A stretch of DNA of 64,000 nucleotides from Acidobacteriota bacterium (lineage in GTDB: Bacteria; Acidobacteriota; Thermoanaerobaculia; Multivoradales; JAGPDF01), in NCBI GenBank assembly GCA_014584695.1, contig JACTMI010000006.1:62001-126000 (forward strand). Reading direction: 5' to 3'. The notes under the pieces were generated by a model. It was given only the letters and a program-made list of their open reading frames with translations. It made no database searches and had not been told where the DNA came from. A program made the translations under genes and the position numbers. Below, in pieces: positions 27,777-36,881 of this stretch (the first letter of the stretch is position 1; each line of letters opens with the position of its first letter).

Positions 27777-27838
27777 CTGAACTACGACTCCAGCAAGTGC
27801 GGCTCATGGCGCGAGGATCTCGTGGCATCGTAGTTCAG
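27777..27838 (-). terminator. Terminator-like inverted repeat at the end of the haloperoxidase gene
   Basis: CTGAACTACGA (27777-27787) pairs perfectly with TCGTAGTTCAG (27828-27838), with an imperfect inner hairpin. It overlaps the haloperoxidase stop codon. The rest of the 27613-27834 gap holds no gene. Confidence 0.5.
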
Positions 27839-29436
27839 GGGCAGGTCGCGAAGGCGCCGGTGTCGATCACCGGCTGGAAGGCGCCACCCAGGTCGGTCGA
27901 GTAGCGGCGCGTGGCGCCGGTGGCGGTGTCGACGATCTCGATTCGCACCTCGAAGTCGGTCAGGCCGGCGACGAAGACCCAGTAGCGCTCGAAGCCGACG
28001 CAGGCGTCGAGGACCTTGAGCAGCAGCTCGGAGTTGTCCTCGTTCAGGAACCAGAAGCGGCCGGAGTCGGCGCCGTCCTGCACCGCGGCGGCGGGCAGGA
28101 AGCCTTCGCCGTCCGGGCTCCAGAGCGCGCGGGCGCGGAAGCGGCCGCCGTTCAAGCAGAGGGTGGTCGCGTCGGCGGCGCAGGTCTCGGTCTCGGCGCG
28201 CGGCAGCAGGCGGCGGTTCCACACCAGGTCGCCGAGCGCGCGGCCGGCTTCGAGACCCGAGCTGTTGTCGTACTGCCAGTGAATGCCGCCGTAGATCCGG
28301 CTCTGCCCGGCCTCCGCGGCGGCTTGCGTGAAGCTCTCAAACGACCGCGTCACGCCGGGCAGACCCTCCGAGGTGGTGTCGAAAGCGTGGAGCTCCGTGC
28401 CGGCGAGCAACGCCAGCAGGCGCGCGGCGGCGCCGCTGAACGTCGAGTGGCCGGAAGGATAGGCGGGGAACGGCGGCGTCGCGATCAGCGGCGACCAGGA
28501 GCCGGCGACCGCGGTCGCCGGGTTGCCGTCGATGTCGGCCGCGTGCAGCGCGGTGTACGGGCGCCAGTGATCGTAGGTGTACTTGCCGTCCCACGCCGCG
28601 ATGCCGGCGTCGGCGAGACCGATGCCGACGAGCGCGAGCCAGCGCGCCTCGTCGACCAAGGGCAGGAGGTGGGAGGCGGCGACCGCGCCGGCGATCCGCA
28701 GCCAGTGCCCCGGCGGCGTCTCGGTGCCGGCGCCGTCCGCCCAGAAGAGGGCGATCTCGGTCTGCTCGGCGCTGCGCTCGGCGCTCTCGGCGGCGCCGAA
28801 GCGGAGGACCTCGTCGAAGGCCTCGGCGTATTCGGCGCTCCGCGGCGACGGCGGCGCCGGTCCCCGGACCTCGCCGCCGTGGGCGAGCGCGAACGGCTGG
28901 ACGTGGCCCCAGTGCGGCAGCGCCGGCGGCGCGAAGGCCGGCGGCGTGCGCGCCCACCAACCGGCCCCGAGCGGCGTGTCGTAGCCGACCGTCGCGCTCG
29001 CGCCGTCGTCCGCCCGCTCGGCGAGCAGCGCGAGAGCGACCGCGTCGCCGTGGCCGACGCCGGCCGCCTTGGCGGGTCCGTCGGGAATCCCGGCGAGCGC
29101 CGAGGCGAGCAGCGCCTCGAAGGTCGCGCTCTGCGCCGGGAAGAGGGTGACGAGCGCCCGGAAGCAGGCCTGGGCGGCCGCGGCCTCCGGGCTCGCTCCT
29201 GGCGGCCCGGCGTCGAGCTCGAGGTAGGGCTCGTAGGGCAGCCCGACCAGCGTGTCGACGGCGTCGAAGACGGCGAGGTGCGCGATCGCGATCGCGCGCG
29301 CCGCCCGCGGCGGCGCCGTCGCTTCGATGCGCACCGCGTCGAGCAACGCCGCCGAGCAGGCCGACGGCAGGCCGGCGAACGCCGGAGAGCCTGTGAGCAG
29401 CAGCAGTCCAGCCAAGGCGTGTCGGATCGAGATCAC
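27835..29436 (-). CDS. Vanadium-dependent haloperoxidase / PAP2-family secreted enzyme
   Basis: I chose the GTG at 29436 because AAGGAGG lies six bases upstream and it opens a signal peptide (HALAGLLLLTGSPAFA). Vanadate-binding blocks are present: KYTYDHWRPYTAL, YPSGHSTFSGAAARLL (catalytic His) and GGIHWQYDNSSGLEAG. A ~120-residue C-terminal extension after the enzyme domain has paired cysteines (ETCAADATTLCLNG) and looks like a beta-sandwich. Expected activity is halide oxidation with peroxide, or acid phosphatase activity. It stands alone and diverges from corA. Confidence 0.88.
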   Translation of the reverse strand: MISIRHALAGLLLLTGSPAFAGLPSACSAALLDAVRIEATAPPRAARAIAIAHLAVFDAVDTLVGLPYEPYLELDAGPPGASPEAAAAQACFRALVTLFPAQSATFEALLASALAGIPDGPAKAAGVGHGDAVALALLAERADDGASATVGYDTPLGAGWWARTPPAFAPPALPHWGHVQPFALAHGGEVRGPAPPSPRSAEYAEAFDEVLRFGAAESAERSAEQTEIALFWADGAGTETPPGHWLRIAGAVAASHLLPLVDEARWLALVGIGLADAGIAAWDGKYTYDHWRPYTALHAADIDGNPATAVAGSWSPLIATPPFPAYPSGHSTFSGAAARLLALLAGTELHAFDTTSEGLPGVTRSFESFTQAAAEAGQSRIYGGIHWQYDNSSGLEAGRALGDLVWNRRLLPRAETETCAADATTLCLNGGRFRARALWSPDGEGFLPAAAVQDGADSGRFWFLNEDNSELLLKVLDACVGFERYWVFVAGLTDFEVRIEIVDTATGATRRYSTDLGGAFQPVIDTGAFATCP

Positions 29437-29558
29437 GGTCAGCCTCCTTGCGGTGGGGAGCGACCGGCCGAGATTACAGCGGTTCGGGCGGGGGGTCTGT
29501 GCAGAATCCGGCAGCGTGGCGACCATCCCGGCCCACCGTCTCCCCTAGAATGCCCGCC

Positions 29559-30581
29559 ATGAGTCCGCCGATCGGAGATTCCAGCGGCGCCGCGCCACCC
29601 GAGCCGGCGCGCGGCGTCGTCAACTGTGTCGCCTACCGCGCCGGGCGGCGCGAGGCGGTGCTCGAGATCGAAGCCATCCCGGCGGCGCTCGCGGACCCGG
29701 AGCTGTTCGTCTGGCTCGGGCTGTTCGAGCCGAGCGAGGCGCTGCTCGATCGGGTGCAGGCGGCTTTCGGCCTCCACGAGCTGGCGGTCGAGGATGCCCA
29801 CCGCGCCCATCAGCGGCCGAAGGTCGAGCGCTACGGCGACTCGCTGTTCGTCGTGTTGCGGACCGCGCACGTCGGCGCCGCCGGGCGGCTGGAGCTCGGC
29901 GAGACCCACGTCTTCGTCGGCGAGCGCTACCTGGTCACCGTCCGCCATGGCTCGTACCGCTCGCACGTCGGCCTGCGCGCCCGCTGCGAGACCGACCCGC
30001 GGGGGCTTTCGCTCGGCCCCGGCTATGTTCTGCATGCGCTGTTCGACTTCGTGGTCGACCAGTTCTTTCCCCTGCTCGAGGAGCTCGAGGACCAGTTCGA
30101 GCGGATCGAGGAGGACGTCTTCGACGGCCAGTCCGAGCGTCGCACCACCGAGCAGATCTACGACCTGCGCAGCGACCTGGTGCAGCTGCGACGCGCGATC
30201 TTCCCGTTGATCGACATCCTGCAGAAGCTCGAGCGTTACGAGGGTCCGTTGCTGCCCGAGCCGATCCGGATCTATCTCCGCGACGTCCTCGACCATGTGC
30301 TGCGCAGCCACGAGCTGCTCGAGGGGCTGCGCGAGATGGCCGCCTCGGCGCTCGAGGCCCATCTGTCGCTGCTGTCGATCGCGCAGGCCGAGGACACTCG
30401 CAAGCTGGCCGCCTGGGCCGCGATCATCGCCGTGCCGACGATGGTGGCCGGCCTCTACGGCATGAACTTCCACCACATGCCCGAGCTCGAATGGCGCCTC
30501 GGCTATCCGCTCTCGGTCGCGGCGATGGCGCTGTTCTGCGGCATCCTCTATCGCGCCTTCAAGCGCTCCGGCTGGCTGTAG
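29559..30581 (+). CDS. corA: CorA-family magnesium/cobalt transporter
   Basis: A large cytoplasmic domain is followed by two C-terminal helices with the signature YGMNFHHMPELEW in the periplasmic loop (GMN motif). FDFVVDQFFPLLEELEDQFERIEEDVF and DLRSDLVQLRR are the long-helix features of CorA. Length 340 aa is usual. An in-frame ATG three codons earlier (29550) is an alternative start. Role: channel-like Mg2+ uptake, gated by internal Mg2+. Confidence 0.93.
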   Translation: MSPPIGDSSGAAPPEPARGVVNCVAYRAGRREAVLEIEAIPAALADPELFVWLGLFEPSEALLDRVQAAFGLHELAVEDAHRAHQRPKVERYGDSLFVVLRTAHVGAAGRLELGETHVFVGERYLVTVRHGSYRSHVGLRARCETDPRGLSLGPGYVLHALFDFVVDQFFPLLEELEDQFERIEEDVFDGQSERRTTEQIYDLRSDLVQLRRAIFPLIDILQKLERYEGPLLPEPIRIYLRDVLDHVLRSHELLEGLREMAASALEAHLSLLSIAQAEDTRKLAAWAAIIAVPTMVAGLYGMNFHHMPELEWRLGYPLSVAAMALFCGILYRAFKRSGWL

Positions 30582-30685
30582 GCGGCGCCGCGGCGGCGCC
30601 CGGCGCAGGAAGTGCCGCCACCGCGGGTTTCACCGCTCGGATGCCCGGCGCCGTCGCGCCGGGTGGCATTCGAAAGGAGATTCCA

Positions 30686-31204
30686 ATGAGAGCGACCCGC
30701 ACCCTGCCCTGGATGGCCGCCGCGGCCGGCCTCCTGCTCGCCCTGCCCGCCCTGGCCGGTCCGCCCGGCGGCGGCTTCGGCGGCCCGCCCGACGGCGAGC
30801 GGCTGGGCCGCTTGTTCGAGATGCGCGCCGAGCGGCTGGCCGAGGCGCTCGACCTCACCGCCGAGCAGCGCGCGGCCTACGAGCGGATCCGCGACGAGGC
30901 GAGGACCGCCGCGCAGGCGAAACGCGACCGGATGCAGACCCTGCGCGAGGAGACCCGCGCCTTGCTCGATGGCGCCGCGCCGGACCCGACGCTGGTGGGC
31001 CAGAAGGCGATCGAGCTTCACCAGCTGCGGGGCGAGCTCCGCGCCACCCATGAGCAGGCGAAGGCCCGCTTCGAGGCGCTGCTCGACGACACTCAGAAAG
31101 CGCAGCTCGAAGCCCTCGACGCCATGCGCCCCGCCGGCCGCCGCGGCGACCGGATGGGGCGTCCGCCGCGCGGACCGCGCCCGTCCGACCGGCCCGGCCA
31201 CTGA
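30686..31204 (+). CDS. Spy/CpxP-like periplasmic protein (LTXXQ / heavy-metal-resistance type)
   Basis: AAAGGAGATTCCA precedes the ATG, and the signal peptide (WMAAAAGLLLALPALAG) is clear. The mature part is all-helical and charged, with LDLTAEQRAAYERIRDEAR, the LTxxQ-like motif of Spy/CpxP proteins, repeated later as LDDTQKAQLEAL. Gly/Pro/Arg-rich ends suggest disordered tails. Such proteins act as periplasmic chaperones or metal-stress sensors. It follows corA by 104 bp. Confidence 0.82.
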   Translation: MRATRTLPWMAAAAGLLLALPALAGPPGGGFGGPPDGERLGRLFEMRAERLAEALDLTAEQRAAYERIRDEARTAAQAKRDRMQTLREETRALLDGAAPDPTLVGQKAIELHQLRGELRATHEQAKARFEALLDDTQKAQLEALDAMRPAGRRGDRMGRPPRGPRPSDRPGH

Positions 31205-31238
31205 GCTCCGCTGGCGTCGGAAGCAGGTTCACCCACCC

Positions 31239-31273
31239 GAGCGCCCGGGCCCCCCGCGGGGGGCCGGGCGCTC
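31239..31273 (+). terminator. Strong G+C hairpin after the Spy-like gene
   Basis: GAGCGCCCGGGCCCCCC pairs with GGGGGGCCGGGCGCTC with a single bulge. It lies 35 bp after the stop codon and before the next gene. No T-run follows, which is normal for terminators in very G+C-rich genomes. Confidence 0.6.
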
Positions 31274-31314
31274 GTCGGTTCCCGGCCGGCGCGAATTCGG
31301 TCAGACTTCGGGCG

Positions 31315-31950
31315 ATGGAGCTTGCCCCGCCCCCGCTCGAGCCGCCGCCGCCGGGGGATCTCGAATCGGCCTTCAAGTTCTTCCGCCAGTGGCTGCGCGA
31401 GCCGCGCTCGGTGGCCGCGCTGGCGCCCTCGGGGCGCGAGCTGGCGCGCCACATGGCGGCGGCCTGCGGGCGCGAGGCGCGCCGGGTGGTCGAGCTGGGG
31501 GGCGGCACCGGGGTGGTGACGGCCGCGCTGCTCGAGCGGGGCATCGCGCCCGAGCGGCTGCTGGTGCTCGAGCGCAACGCCGACCTCCACGCCCACCTGG
31601 TGCGGCGCTTCCCCGCCGTCGACGTCGTGCGCGCGGACGCGCGCGAGCTGGTCGAGGTGGTGCGCCGCTCGCGCGGGCTCGCGGTCGGGCGGGTCGATGC
31701 CATCGCGAGCGGCCTCGGGCTCGTCACCATGGGCCGCGCCGAGCAGCGGGCGCTGCTCGTCCAGGCGCTCGAAGTGCTGCGGCCGGCCGGTCGCTTCGTG
31801 CAGTTCACCTACGTGCCGAAGTGCCCGCTCTCGCCGGAGCTGCGCGCCGAGCTCGGCCTCGAGGCCCGGCGCGTGAGCTGGAGCCTGCGCAACCTGCCGC
31901 CGGCGTTCGTCTACGTCCTGCGCCGCAAGCGTCGCCGCGGGCGGCGCTGA
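31315..31950 (+). CDS. PmtA-like class I SAM methyltransferase
   Basis: Motif I VVELGGGTGVVTAALLERG, the acidic LLVLERNADL (ribose-binding position), VVRADARELV and VDAIASGLGLVTM resemble phospholipid N-methyltransferases of the PmtA type. The start FKFFRQWLREPRSVAALAPSGRELARHM is also like that family. It probably methylates phosphatidylethanolamine or a related lipid. The ATG at 31315 is closely preceded by a half-copy of the promoter-like element (31292-31303), without the second box. Confidence 0.8.
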   Translation: MELAPPPLEPPPPGDLESAFKFFRQWLREPRSVAALAPSGRELARHMAAACGREARRVVELGGGTGVVTAALLERGIAPERLLVLERNADLHAHLVRRFPAVDVVRADARELVEVVRRSRGLAVGRVDAIASGLGLVTMGRAEQRALLVQALEVLRPAGRFVQFTYVPKCPLSPELRAELGLEARRVSWSLRNLPPAFVYVLRRKRRRGRR

Positions 31951-31969
31951 GCCCCTCCGCCCGGAAACC

Positions 31970-33280
31970 TCAGGCGTAGCGGATCCAGCGCCAGAGCTCG
32001 GCGAAGGTCGGCTTCTTGCCGTACATCAGGATCCCCACCCGGTAGATCCGCGCGCACAGCGCGACCAGGCCGACCACGAACGCGGCGGTCAGCAGATAAC
32101 CGAGCAGGATCTGCCAGAGCGGCGGCATCTTGACCGCGATGCGCAGCATCATCAACAGCGGCGTGAAGGGCGGAAACAGCGACAGCACGACCGACAGCGT
32201 CGAGTCCGGGTCGTTGATCACCGGCATCAGGAAGAGCACCGGCCCGATCAGGAACGGCAGCGCCAGGACCGCCAGCTGCTGCGCCTCTTGCGGGTTGTTG
32301 GTGGCGGCGCCGATCGCCGCGTAGAGCGCCGCGAAGAGGAAGAAGCCGAGCAGGAAGAGCAGGAGGAAATGGAGGGCGTGGAGGGCCGAAACGACCGGCA
32401 TCCGGCCGCCGCCCAGCGCCATCGCGCCGAGCAGTCCGGGGGTCGAGACGAGCAGCATCGCGGCCAACCACACCCCGAGCTGGGTGAGCCCCGCCAGGCC
32501 GATGCCGGCGAGCTTGCCGACCAGCAGGTCGAACGGGCGCACGGCGGCGACGATGACCTCGACGATGCGCGAGGTCTTCTCCTCGAGCACGCCGTTCATC
32601 ACCTGCTGGCCGTAGATCGTGACCATGGTGTAGAGCAGGAAGAAGAGGAAGTAGGCGAGGAAGAAGCCGGCCATGCCGGCCTCGGCGCGACTCCCCTCCT
32701 TCGATACCCGGATGGTGTCGAGGTCGACGCCGCGGGTCAGCTGCTGGACCTGCTCGACGTCGAGCCCGGCGCGCTCGAGCCGCGCCGCCGCCACCGCGCG
32801 CGACAGCGCCCGCTCGAGCCGCCCCTGGGTGATGAAGTTCGACACCGTCTCGGCGTGGTACTCGACCCGGTCGGTCGCGAGCCCGGCCTCCGAGATCCAG
32901 ATCCAGGCGTCGAGCTCGCCGGCCAGCACGCGCCGGTCGAGCGTGTCGCGCACCGCCGCCGGGTCGCCGTCGAGCGGCACCGCCTCGATCCGGAAGCTGG
33001 CCGCCTCCGGCTGCCGGTCCCGGCGCAGCAGGCCGCCGCCCCTGGTCGCGTCGCGCTCGGCGGCCGCCAGCCGCTCCTCGAGGCCGGCGGCGATGCCCCC
33101 CAGCTCGTCGACCACGGCCAGGCGGAGGCTGGCGCGCGTCTTCATCGCGATCAGCGTCGGCACCACGGTGAGCACCAGCATCGCCACCGGCAGCAGCAGC
33201 GTGGCGATCCAGAAGCCCTTGCTCTTGACCCGCGTCAGGTACTCGCGCTTGAGGATGGTCGAGACCGCGTCAAACCGCAT
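31970..33280 (-). CDS. ABC-2 type exporter permease (NatB-like)
   Basis: One N-terminal helix (GFWIATLLLPVAMLVLTVVPTLIAM), a ~170-residue extracytoplasmic domain and then about five helices (FFLAYFLFFLLYTMVTIYGQQVMNGVLEEKTSRIVEV is the signature) match NatB/ABC-2 permeases. The Glu-Glu-Lys-Thr-Ser-Arg motif in the loop is conserved in NatB. Its start overlaps the ATPase stop by 11 bp, so the two form one transporter. Substrate may be Na+ or a small hydrophobic compound; not determined. Confidence 0.92.
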   Translation of the reverse strand: MRFDAVSTILKREYLTRVKSKGFWIATLLLPVAMLVLTVVPTLIAMKTRASLRLAVVDELGGIAAGLEERLAAAERDATRGGGLLRRDRQPEAASFRIEAVPLDGDPAAVRDTLDRRVLAGELDAWIWISEAGLATDRVEYHAETVSNFITQGRLERALSRAVAAARLERAGLDVEQVQQLTRGVDLDTIRVSKEGSRAEAGMAGFFLAYFLFFLLYTMVTIYGQQVMNGVLEEKTSRIVEVIVAAVRPFDLLVGKLAGIGLAGLTQLGVWLAAMLLVSTPGLLGAMALGGGRMPVVSALHALHFLLLFLLGFFLFAALYAAIGAATNNPQEAQQLAVLALPFLIGPVLFLMPVINDPDSTLSVVLSLFPPFTPLLMMLRIAVKMPPLWQILLGYLLTAAFVVGLVALCARIYRVGILMYGKKPTFAELWRWIRYA

Positions 33281-34175
33281 CCCGCACCTCCTCGACGAAG
33301 ATCGATTCGAGATCGGGCTCGAGCGAGCGGAAGCCGGTCAAGCCGCCGCGCCGGACCAGCTCGGCGAGCAGCGGCGCCGGCTCGGCCGTGGGCTCGAGGT
33401 GCAGCCGCGCCGCGCCCTCGCGCGGCTCCACCAGCCGCACGCCGGGCAGCCCCTCGAGCGACGGCGGCGCGCCGGTGAACACCGCCTCGTGGAGGTGGCC
33501 GCCGCGCGAGCGGCGGATCGCCGCCAGGTCGCCCTCGAGCAGGACCCGTCCCTTCGAGATCAGGCAGATCGAGTCGCACAGCTTCTCGGCCTGCTCGAGG
33601 ATGTGGGTCGAGAAGAGCAGCGTCCGCCCCTGCCGCTGGAGCTCGGCGAAGAGCTCCTTGAACAGGCCCTGGTTGATCGGATCGAGGCCGGAGAAGGGCT
33701 CGTCGAGAATCAGGATCTCGGGCTCGTGCAGGATGGTGCCGATGATCTGCACCTTCTGCTGCATCCCCTTCGACAGCGTCTCGACCTTGGCCTTGGCCCA
33801 TTCGCCGAGCTCGAGACGCTCGAGCCAGCCGCCGGCCCGCCGCGCCGCCTCGGCGCGGGCGACGCCGTGCAGCTCGCCCAAGAAGAGCAGCTGGTCCATC
33901 ACCGTCATCTTGCGGTAGAGGCCGCGCTCCTCGGGCAGGTAGCCGACGCGGCGGGTGTCTTCGCGCCGGCGGGGGCGGCCGAACATCCGGATCTCCCCGC
34001 GGTCGGGGGCGAGGATGTCGAGCACCATCCGGATGGTGGTCGTCTTGCCGGCGCCGTTGGGACCGAGCAGGCCGTAGACCCGGCCCGCCGGGACGGCGAA
34101 CGAGACGTCGTCGACCGCGACGTGGCCGGCGTAGGCCTTGCGCACGCCGCGGACCTCCAAGGGGAAACCGTCCAT
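33270..34175 (-). CDS. ABC transporter ATP-binding protein (NatA-like)
   Basis: Walker A GPNGAGKTTT, Q-loop region YLPEERGLYRKM, signature LSKGMQQKV, Walker B EILILDEPFSGLDP and the H-loop STHILEQAE are all complete. A ~70-residue C-terminal domain (about 230-301) is typical of exporters in the NatA/DrrA group. Partner: the overlapping permease gene. The start at 34175 is preceded by a GAGGAGA Shine-Dalgarno. Confidence 0.95.
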   Translation of the reverse strand: MDGFPLEVRGVRKAYAGHVAVDDVSFAVPAGRVYGLLGPNGAGKTTTIRMVLDILAPDRGEIRMFGRPRRREDTRRVGYLPEERGLYRKMTVMDQLLFLGELHGVARAEAARRAGGWLERLELGEWAKAKVETLSKGMQQKVQIIGTILHEPEILILDEPFSGLDPINQGLFKELFAELQRQGRTLLFSTHILEQAEKLCDSICLISKGRVLLEGDLAAIRRSRGGHLHEAVFTGAPPSLEGLPGVRLVEPREGAARLHLEPTAEPAPLLAELVRRGGLTGFRSLEPDLESIFVEEVRDAV

Positions 34176-34270
34176 CGCGTCTCCTCGCGTCGGTGCTTCC
34201 GTGTGGCTGCTCGTCGCCGCTTTTCTACGTCCCGCGGCGCGGAAGGTTCGACTCGGCCCGCCGCGGGCCC

Positions 34271-36061
34271 TCAGCCGAACAGCGCCTGCTGCCCCGGCGC
34301 CGCCCCGCCTTCGAGGTGGGCCTTGCCCGCCTCGAGCGCCAGCTCGAACGAGCGGCCGATCGCCAGCTCCCCGTCGCGATTACGCCAGCCGGCGCGCGCC
34401 AGCACCCGCAGCGGCTGGGGCTGGACGCCGGCCAGGACGACGAAGATCCCCGCCTGGCGCAGCTTGCCGACCGTCGAATCGAGCGCCACCAGTCCGGTGG
34501 CGTCGAGCACCGGCACCGCCCGCAGGTCGAGCAGCACCACCCGCACCCCCTTCTCGACCGTCCGCAACACCGTCATCGCCTTGTTGGCGGCGCCGAAGAA
34601 GAGTGGCCCGGCGATTTCGTAGACCACCATCCCGGCGGGCAGCTTCCGCTCGGCGTGCTCATTCGGATCGACCATCGTCACCGTCGCCGCGTCGGCCATC
34701 CGGCGCATGAACAGCAGCGACGCCAGGACGATGCCGACCGAGACCGCGACCACCATGTCGAACAGCACGGTGAGCGCGAAACAGAGCAGCAGCACCGCGA
34801 CGTCGCTCTTGGGCGCCACCTTCACCGTGTGGATCACGTGCTCGATCTCGCTCATCCGCCAGGCGACGGTGAGCAGCAGCGCCGCGAGCGCCGCCATCGG
34901 CAGGTAGCCGAGCAGCGGCGCCGCCGCCACCACCGCGAGCAGCACGAACAGGGCGTGCCAGACCGAAGCGAGCGGCGTCCGCGCGCCGGAGCGGACGTTG
35001 GTCGCCGTGCGCGCGATGGCCCCCGTCGCCGCGATGCCACCGAAGAAGGGCGCCACCATGTTGCCCAGCCCTTGGGCGAGCAGCTCGCCGTCGGGGTCGT
35101 GCTTCTTGCCGGTCATGCCGTCGGCGACCACCGCCGAGAGCAGCGATTCGATCGCCCCCAGCATGGCGATGGCGAAGGCCGAGGGGAGGAGCTGACGGAC
35201 GAGGTCGAACGACAGGGTGAGCGGCTGGCCGTCCGGGCCGGGCAGCGACCAAGGGAGCGCCGGCAGGGGCGGCAGCTGCGGGATCCCCGCCCGCTCGACG
35301 CCGCCCAGGAAGTAGGAGAAGCGGGTGCTGATGGTCGCCACCTCGAAACCGGGCACCAGCCGGGCCAGCAGCGCCGCCGTCGCCCCGGCGACGGCGAGCG
35401 CCACCAGCGGCGCCGGCACCTTGCGGGTCAGACGCGGCCAGAGCAGCAGCATCGCGAGGGTGAGGGCGCCGATGGCGAGGTCGTCGAGCCGCGCGGAGGG
35501 GAGGCTCCGCGCCAGCACGGCGACCCGTTCCAGGAAGTGCTCGGGCAGCGCCCCGGTGTCGAGCCCGAGCAGGTCCTTGAGCTGCAGGATCGCGATCACC
35601 AGCGCGATGCCGGCGGTGAAGCCCGAAGTCACCGGGTGGGGCACGAACTCGATCAGCCGGCCGAAGCGGGCGAGCCCCATGACCACCAGCATCAGGCCGG
35701 CGAGCAGGCTGGCGAGCGCCAGGCCGCCGACGCCGAAGCGGGCGGCGATCGGCGCCAGCAGGACGACGAAGGCGGCGGTCGGCCCCGAGACCTGGACCTT
35801 GGATCCGCCCAGGACGGCGATCGCGAACCCGGCGACGATGGCGGTGTAGAGGCCGTGTTGCGGCGGCACGCCCGAGGCGATGGCGAGCGCCATCGACAGT
35901 GGCAATGCGACGATGCCGACGACGGTGCCGGCGGCGAGGTCAGCGCGCAGGTCGGCCGCCCGGTAGCCGCCGGCGAGCGCCCGCCGCAGCGCCACCGCGA
36001 GGCGGACGCGGCCGGGGGAGACCGTGAAGGTCCCGGTCGAAGAGGGGAACAGTTTGGCCAT
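34271..36061 (-). CDS. SulP-family anion transporter with STAS domain
   Basis: The N-terminal part has the SulP core (AGTVVGIVALPLSMALAIASGVPPQHGLYTAIVAG and GGSKVQVSGPTAAFVV), about 12 helices in all. The C-terminal ~120 residues are a STAS domain (VVLLDLRAVPVLDATGLVALDSTVG). Length 596 aa is normal. Substrates of such bacterial proteins are sulfate, bicarbonate or other inorganic/organic anions; the neighbours do not choose between them. It diverges from the DUF3293 gene. Confidence 0.93.
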   Translation of the reverse strand: MAKLFPSSTGTFTVSPGRVRLAVALRRALAGGYRAADLRADLAAGTVVGIVALPLSMALAIASGVPPQHGLYTAIVAGFAIAVLGGSKVQVSGPTAAFVVLLAPIAARFGVGGLALASLLAGLMLVVMGLARFGRLIEFVPHPVTSGFTAGIALVIAILQLKDLLGLDTGALPEHFLERVAVLARSLPSARLDDLAIGALTLAMLLLWPRLTRKVPAPLVALAVAGATAALLARLVPGFEVATISTRFSYFLGGVERAGIPQLPPLPALPWSLPGPDGQPLTLSFDLVRQLLPSAFAIAMLGAIESLLSAVVADGMTGKKHDPDGELLAQGLGNMVAPFFGGIAATGAIARTATNVRSGARTPLASVWHALFVLLAVVAAAPLLGYLPMAALAALLLTVAWRMSEIEHVIHTVKVAPKSDVAVLLLCFALTVLFDMVVAVSVGIVLASLLFMRRMADAATVTMVDPNEHAERKLPAGMVVYEIAGPLFFGAANKAMTVLRTVEKGVRVVLLDLRAVPVLDATGLVALDSTVGKLRQAGIFVVLAGVQPQPLRVLARAGWRNRDGELAIGRSFELALEAGKAHLEGGAAPGQQALFG

Positions 36062-36087
36062 GGAACGGTGGGATCATACGCCCCACC

Positions 36088-36600
36088 GTGAGACGCCGAT
36101 CGCCGAACCGCGCCGCCGCCCCCGCGGCAGCCGCTGCGTCGGCGCTGGAGGCGGCCTATCGCGCCACGATCTACCGGGTCACGCCCGCAGACGGCGTGTC
36201 GTTCGACCTCCGCGTGGGGCGCCGATCGGCGCCTCTCGACGCGCTCCTCGGGGCGACCGGGCAGACGACGTGGTGCTGGCTGACCGCGGTCAACCCCGAC
36301 TCCCGCCGGCTCGGCGCGCGCGCGAACGCAACGCGCTTGGCCGCGCTCGACCGCGGCCTCGCGGCGCTCACGCTCGCGGTCGTCGCCGGGGTGGCACTCG
36401 ACCCCGCCGGCCGCTGGCCACCGGAGCCCAGCCGCCTGGTGCTCGGGCTCGACGCAGAGGGCGGCCGCGGCCTGGCGCTCCGCTTCGGCCAGCGAGCCTT
36501 CCTAACCGGCGAGCTGGGCGGCCCGGCCCACCTCGAATGGACCCACGACCCCCGACCCACCCCGAAGCGACCCAAGAGCCGCGCGACCGCGGGGGAGTGA
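36088..36600 (+). CDS. DUF3293-family protein
   Basis: The segment AYRATIYRVTPADGVSFDLRVGRRSAPLDALL followed by WCWLTAVNPDSRRLGARANATRLAALDRGLAAL is the DUF3293 signature as I remember it. Soluble, 170 aa, with an Ala-rich start and a Pro/Lys/Arg-rich tail. Function unknown. Its last codons already read like a degenerate copy of the 44-bp repeat that follows, so the repeats may have grown from the 3' end of this gene. Confidence 0.8.
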   Translation: MRRRSPNRAAAPAAAAASALEAAYRATIYRVTPADGVSFDLRVGRRSAPLDALLGATGQTTWCWLTAVNPDSRRLGARANATRLAALDRGLAALTLAVVAGVALDPAGRWPPEPSRLVLGLDAEGGRGLALRFGQRAFLTGELGGPAHLEWTHDPRPTPKRPKSRATAGE

Positions 36601-36603
36601 GAT

Positions 36604-36735
36604 GAAGCCAGCGAAGCGAGCCGCCAGGCGAGCGACCGCGGAGGGGTGAGGCCAGCGGAGCGAGCCGCCAGGCGAGCGACCGCGGAGGGGTGAGGCCAGC
36701 GGAGCGAGCCGCCAGGCGAGCGACCGCGGAGGGGT
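36604..36735. repeat. Three tandem 44-bp repeats in the 36601-36965 intergenic region
   Basis: Units begin at 36604, 36648 and 36692; copies 2 and 3 are identical and copy 1 differs at two positions. A fourth partial copy starts at 36736 and runs into hairpin module 1, and a diverged copy lies at about 36845-36881 before module 2. Units have internal 11-bp periodicity (AGCGAGCCGCC, AGGCGAGCGAC and similar). The gap of 365 bp contains these repeats and the two hairpin modules and no gene. No spacers differ between the units, so it is not a CRISPR array. Confidence 0.9.
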
Positions 36736-36737
36736 GA

Positions 36738-36786
36738 GGCCAGCGGATTCACTCCGCTGGCCGAGGGGAGGGCGCGTGCCCTCCCC
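36738..36786 (+). terminator. Hairpin module 1 (two adjacent stem-loops)
   Basis: GGCCAGCGGA (36738-36747), loop TTCAC, TCCGCTGGCC (36753-36762). This is followed at once by GGGGAGGGC (36765-36773), loop GCGT, GCCCTCCCC (36778-36786) and TTCTAGG. It would terminate the DUF3293 transcript. It is duplicated at 36882-36930. Confidence 0.65.
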
Positions 36787-36881
36787 TTCTAGGCCCTCCC
36801 CTTCTAGATGAGACCCGCGTGCCCTCCCCAGTGCAACAACAACAGGAGCGAGCCGAAAGGCGAGCGACCGCGGAGGGGTGA

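Noticed and set aside
31292-31303. Fourth copy of the promoter-like element before the PmtA-like gene
   Set aside because: The first box is exact (TGACCGAATTCG on the minus strand) but the CGTC box is absent at the required distance, and the orientation does not face the downstream gene.
36604-36735. Possible CRISPR array
   Set aside because: The 44-bp units are adjoining with no variable spacers, and there are no cas genes in the window.
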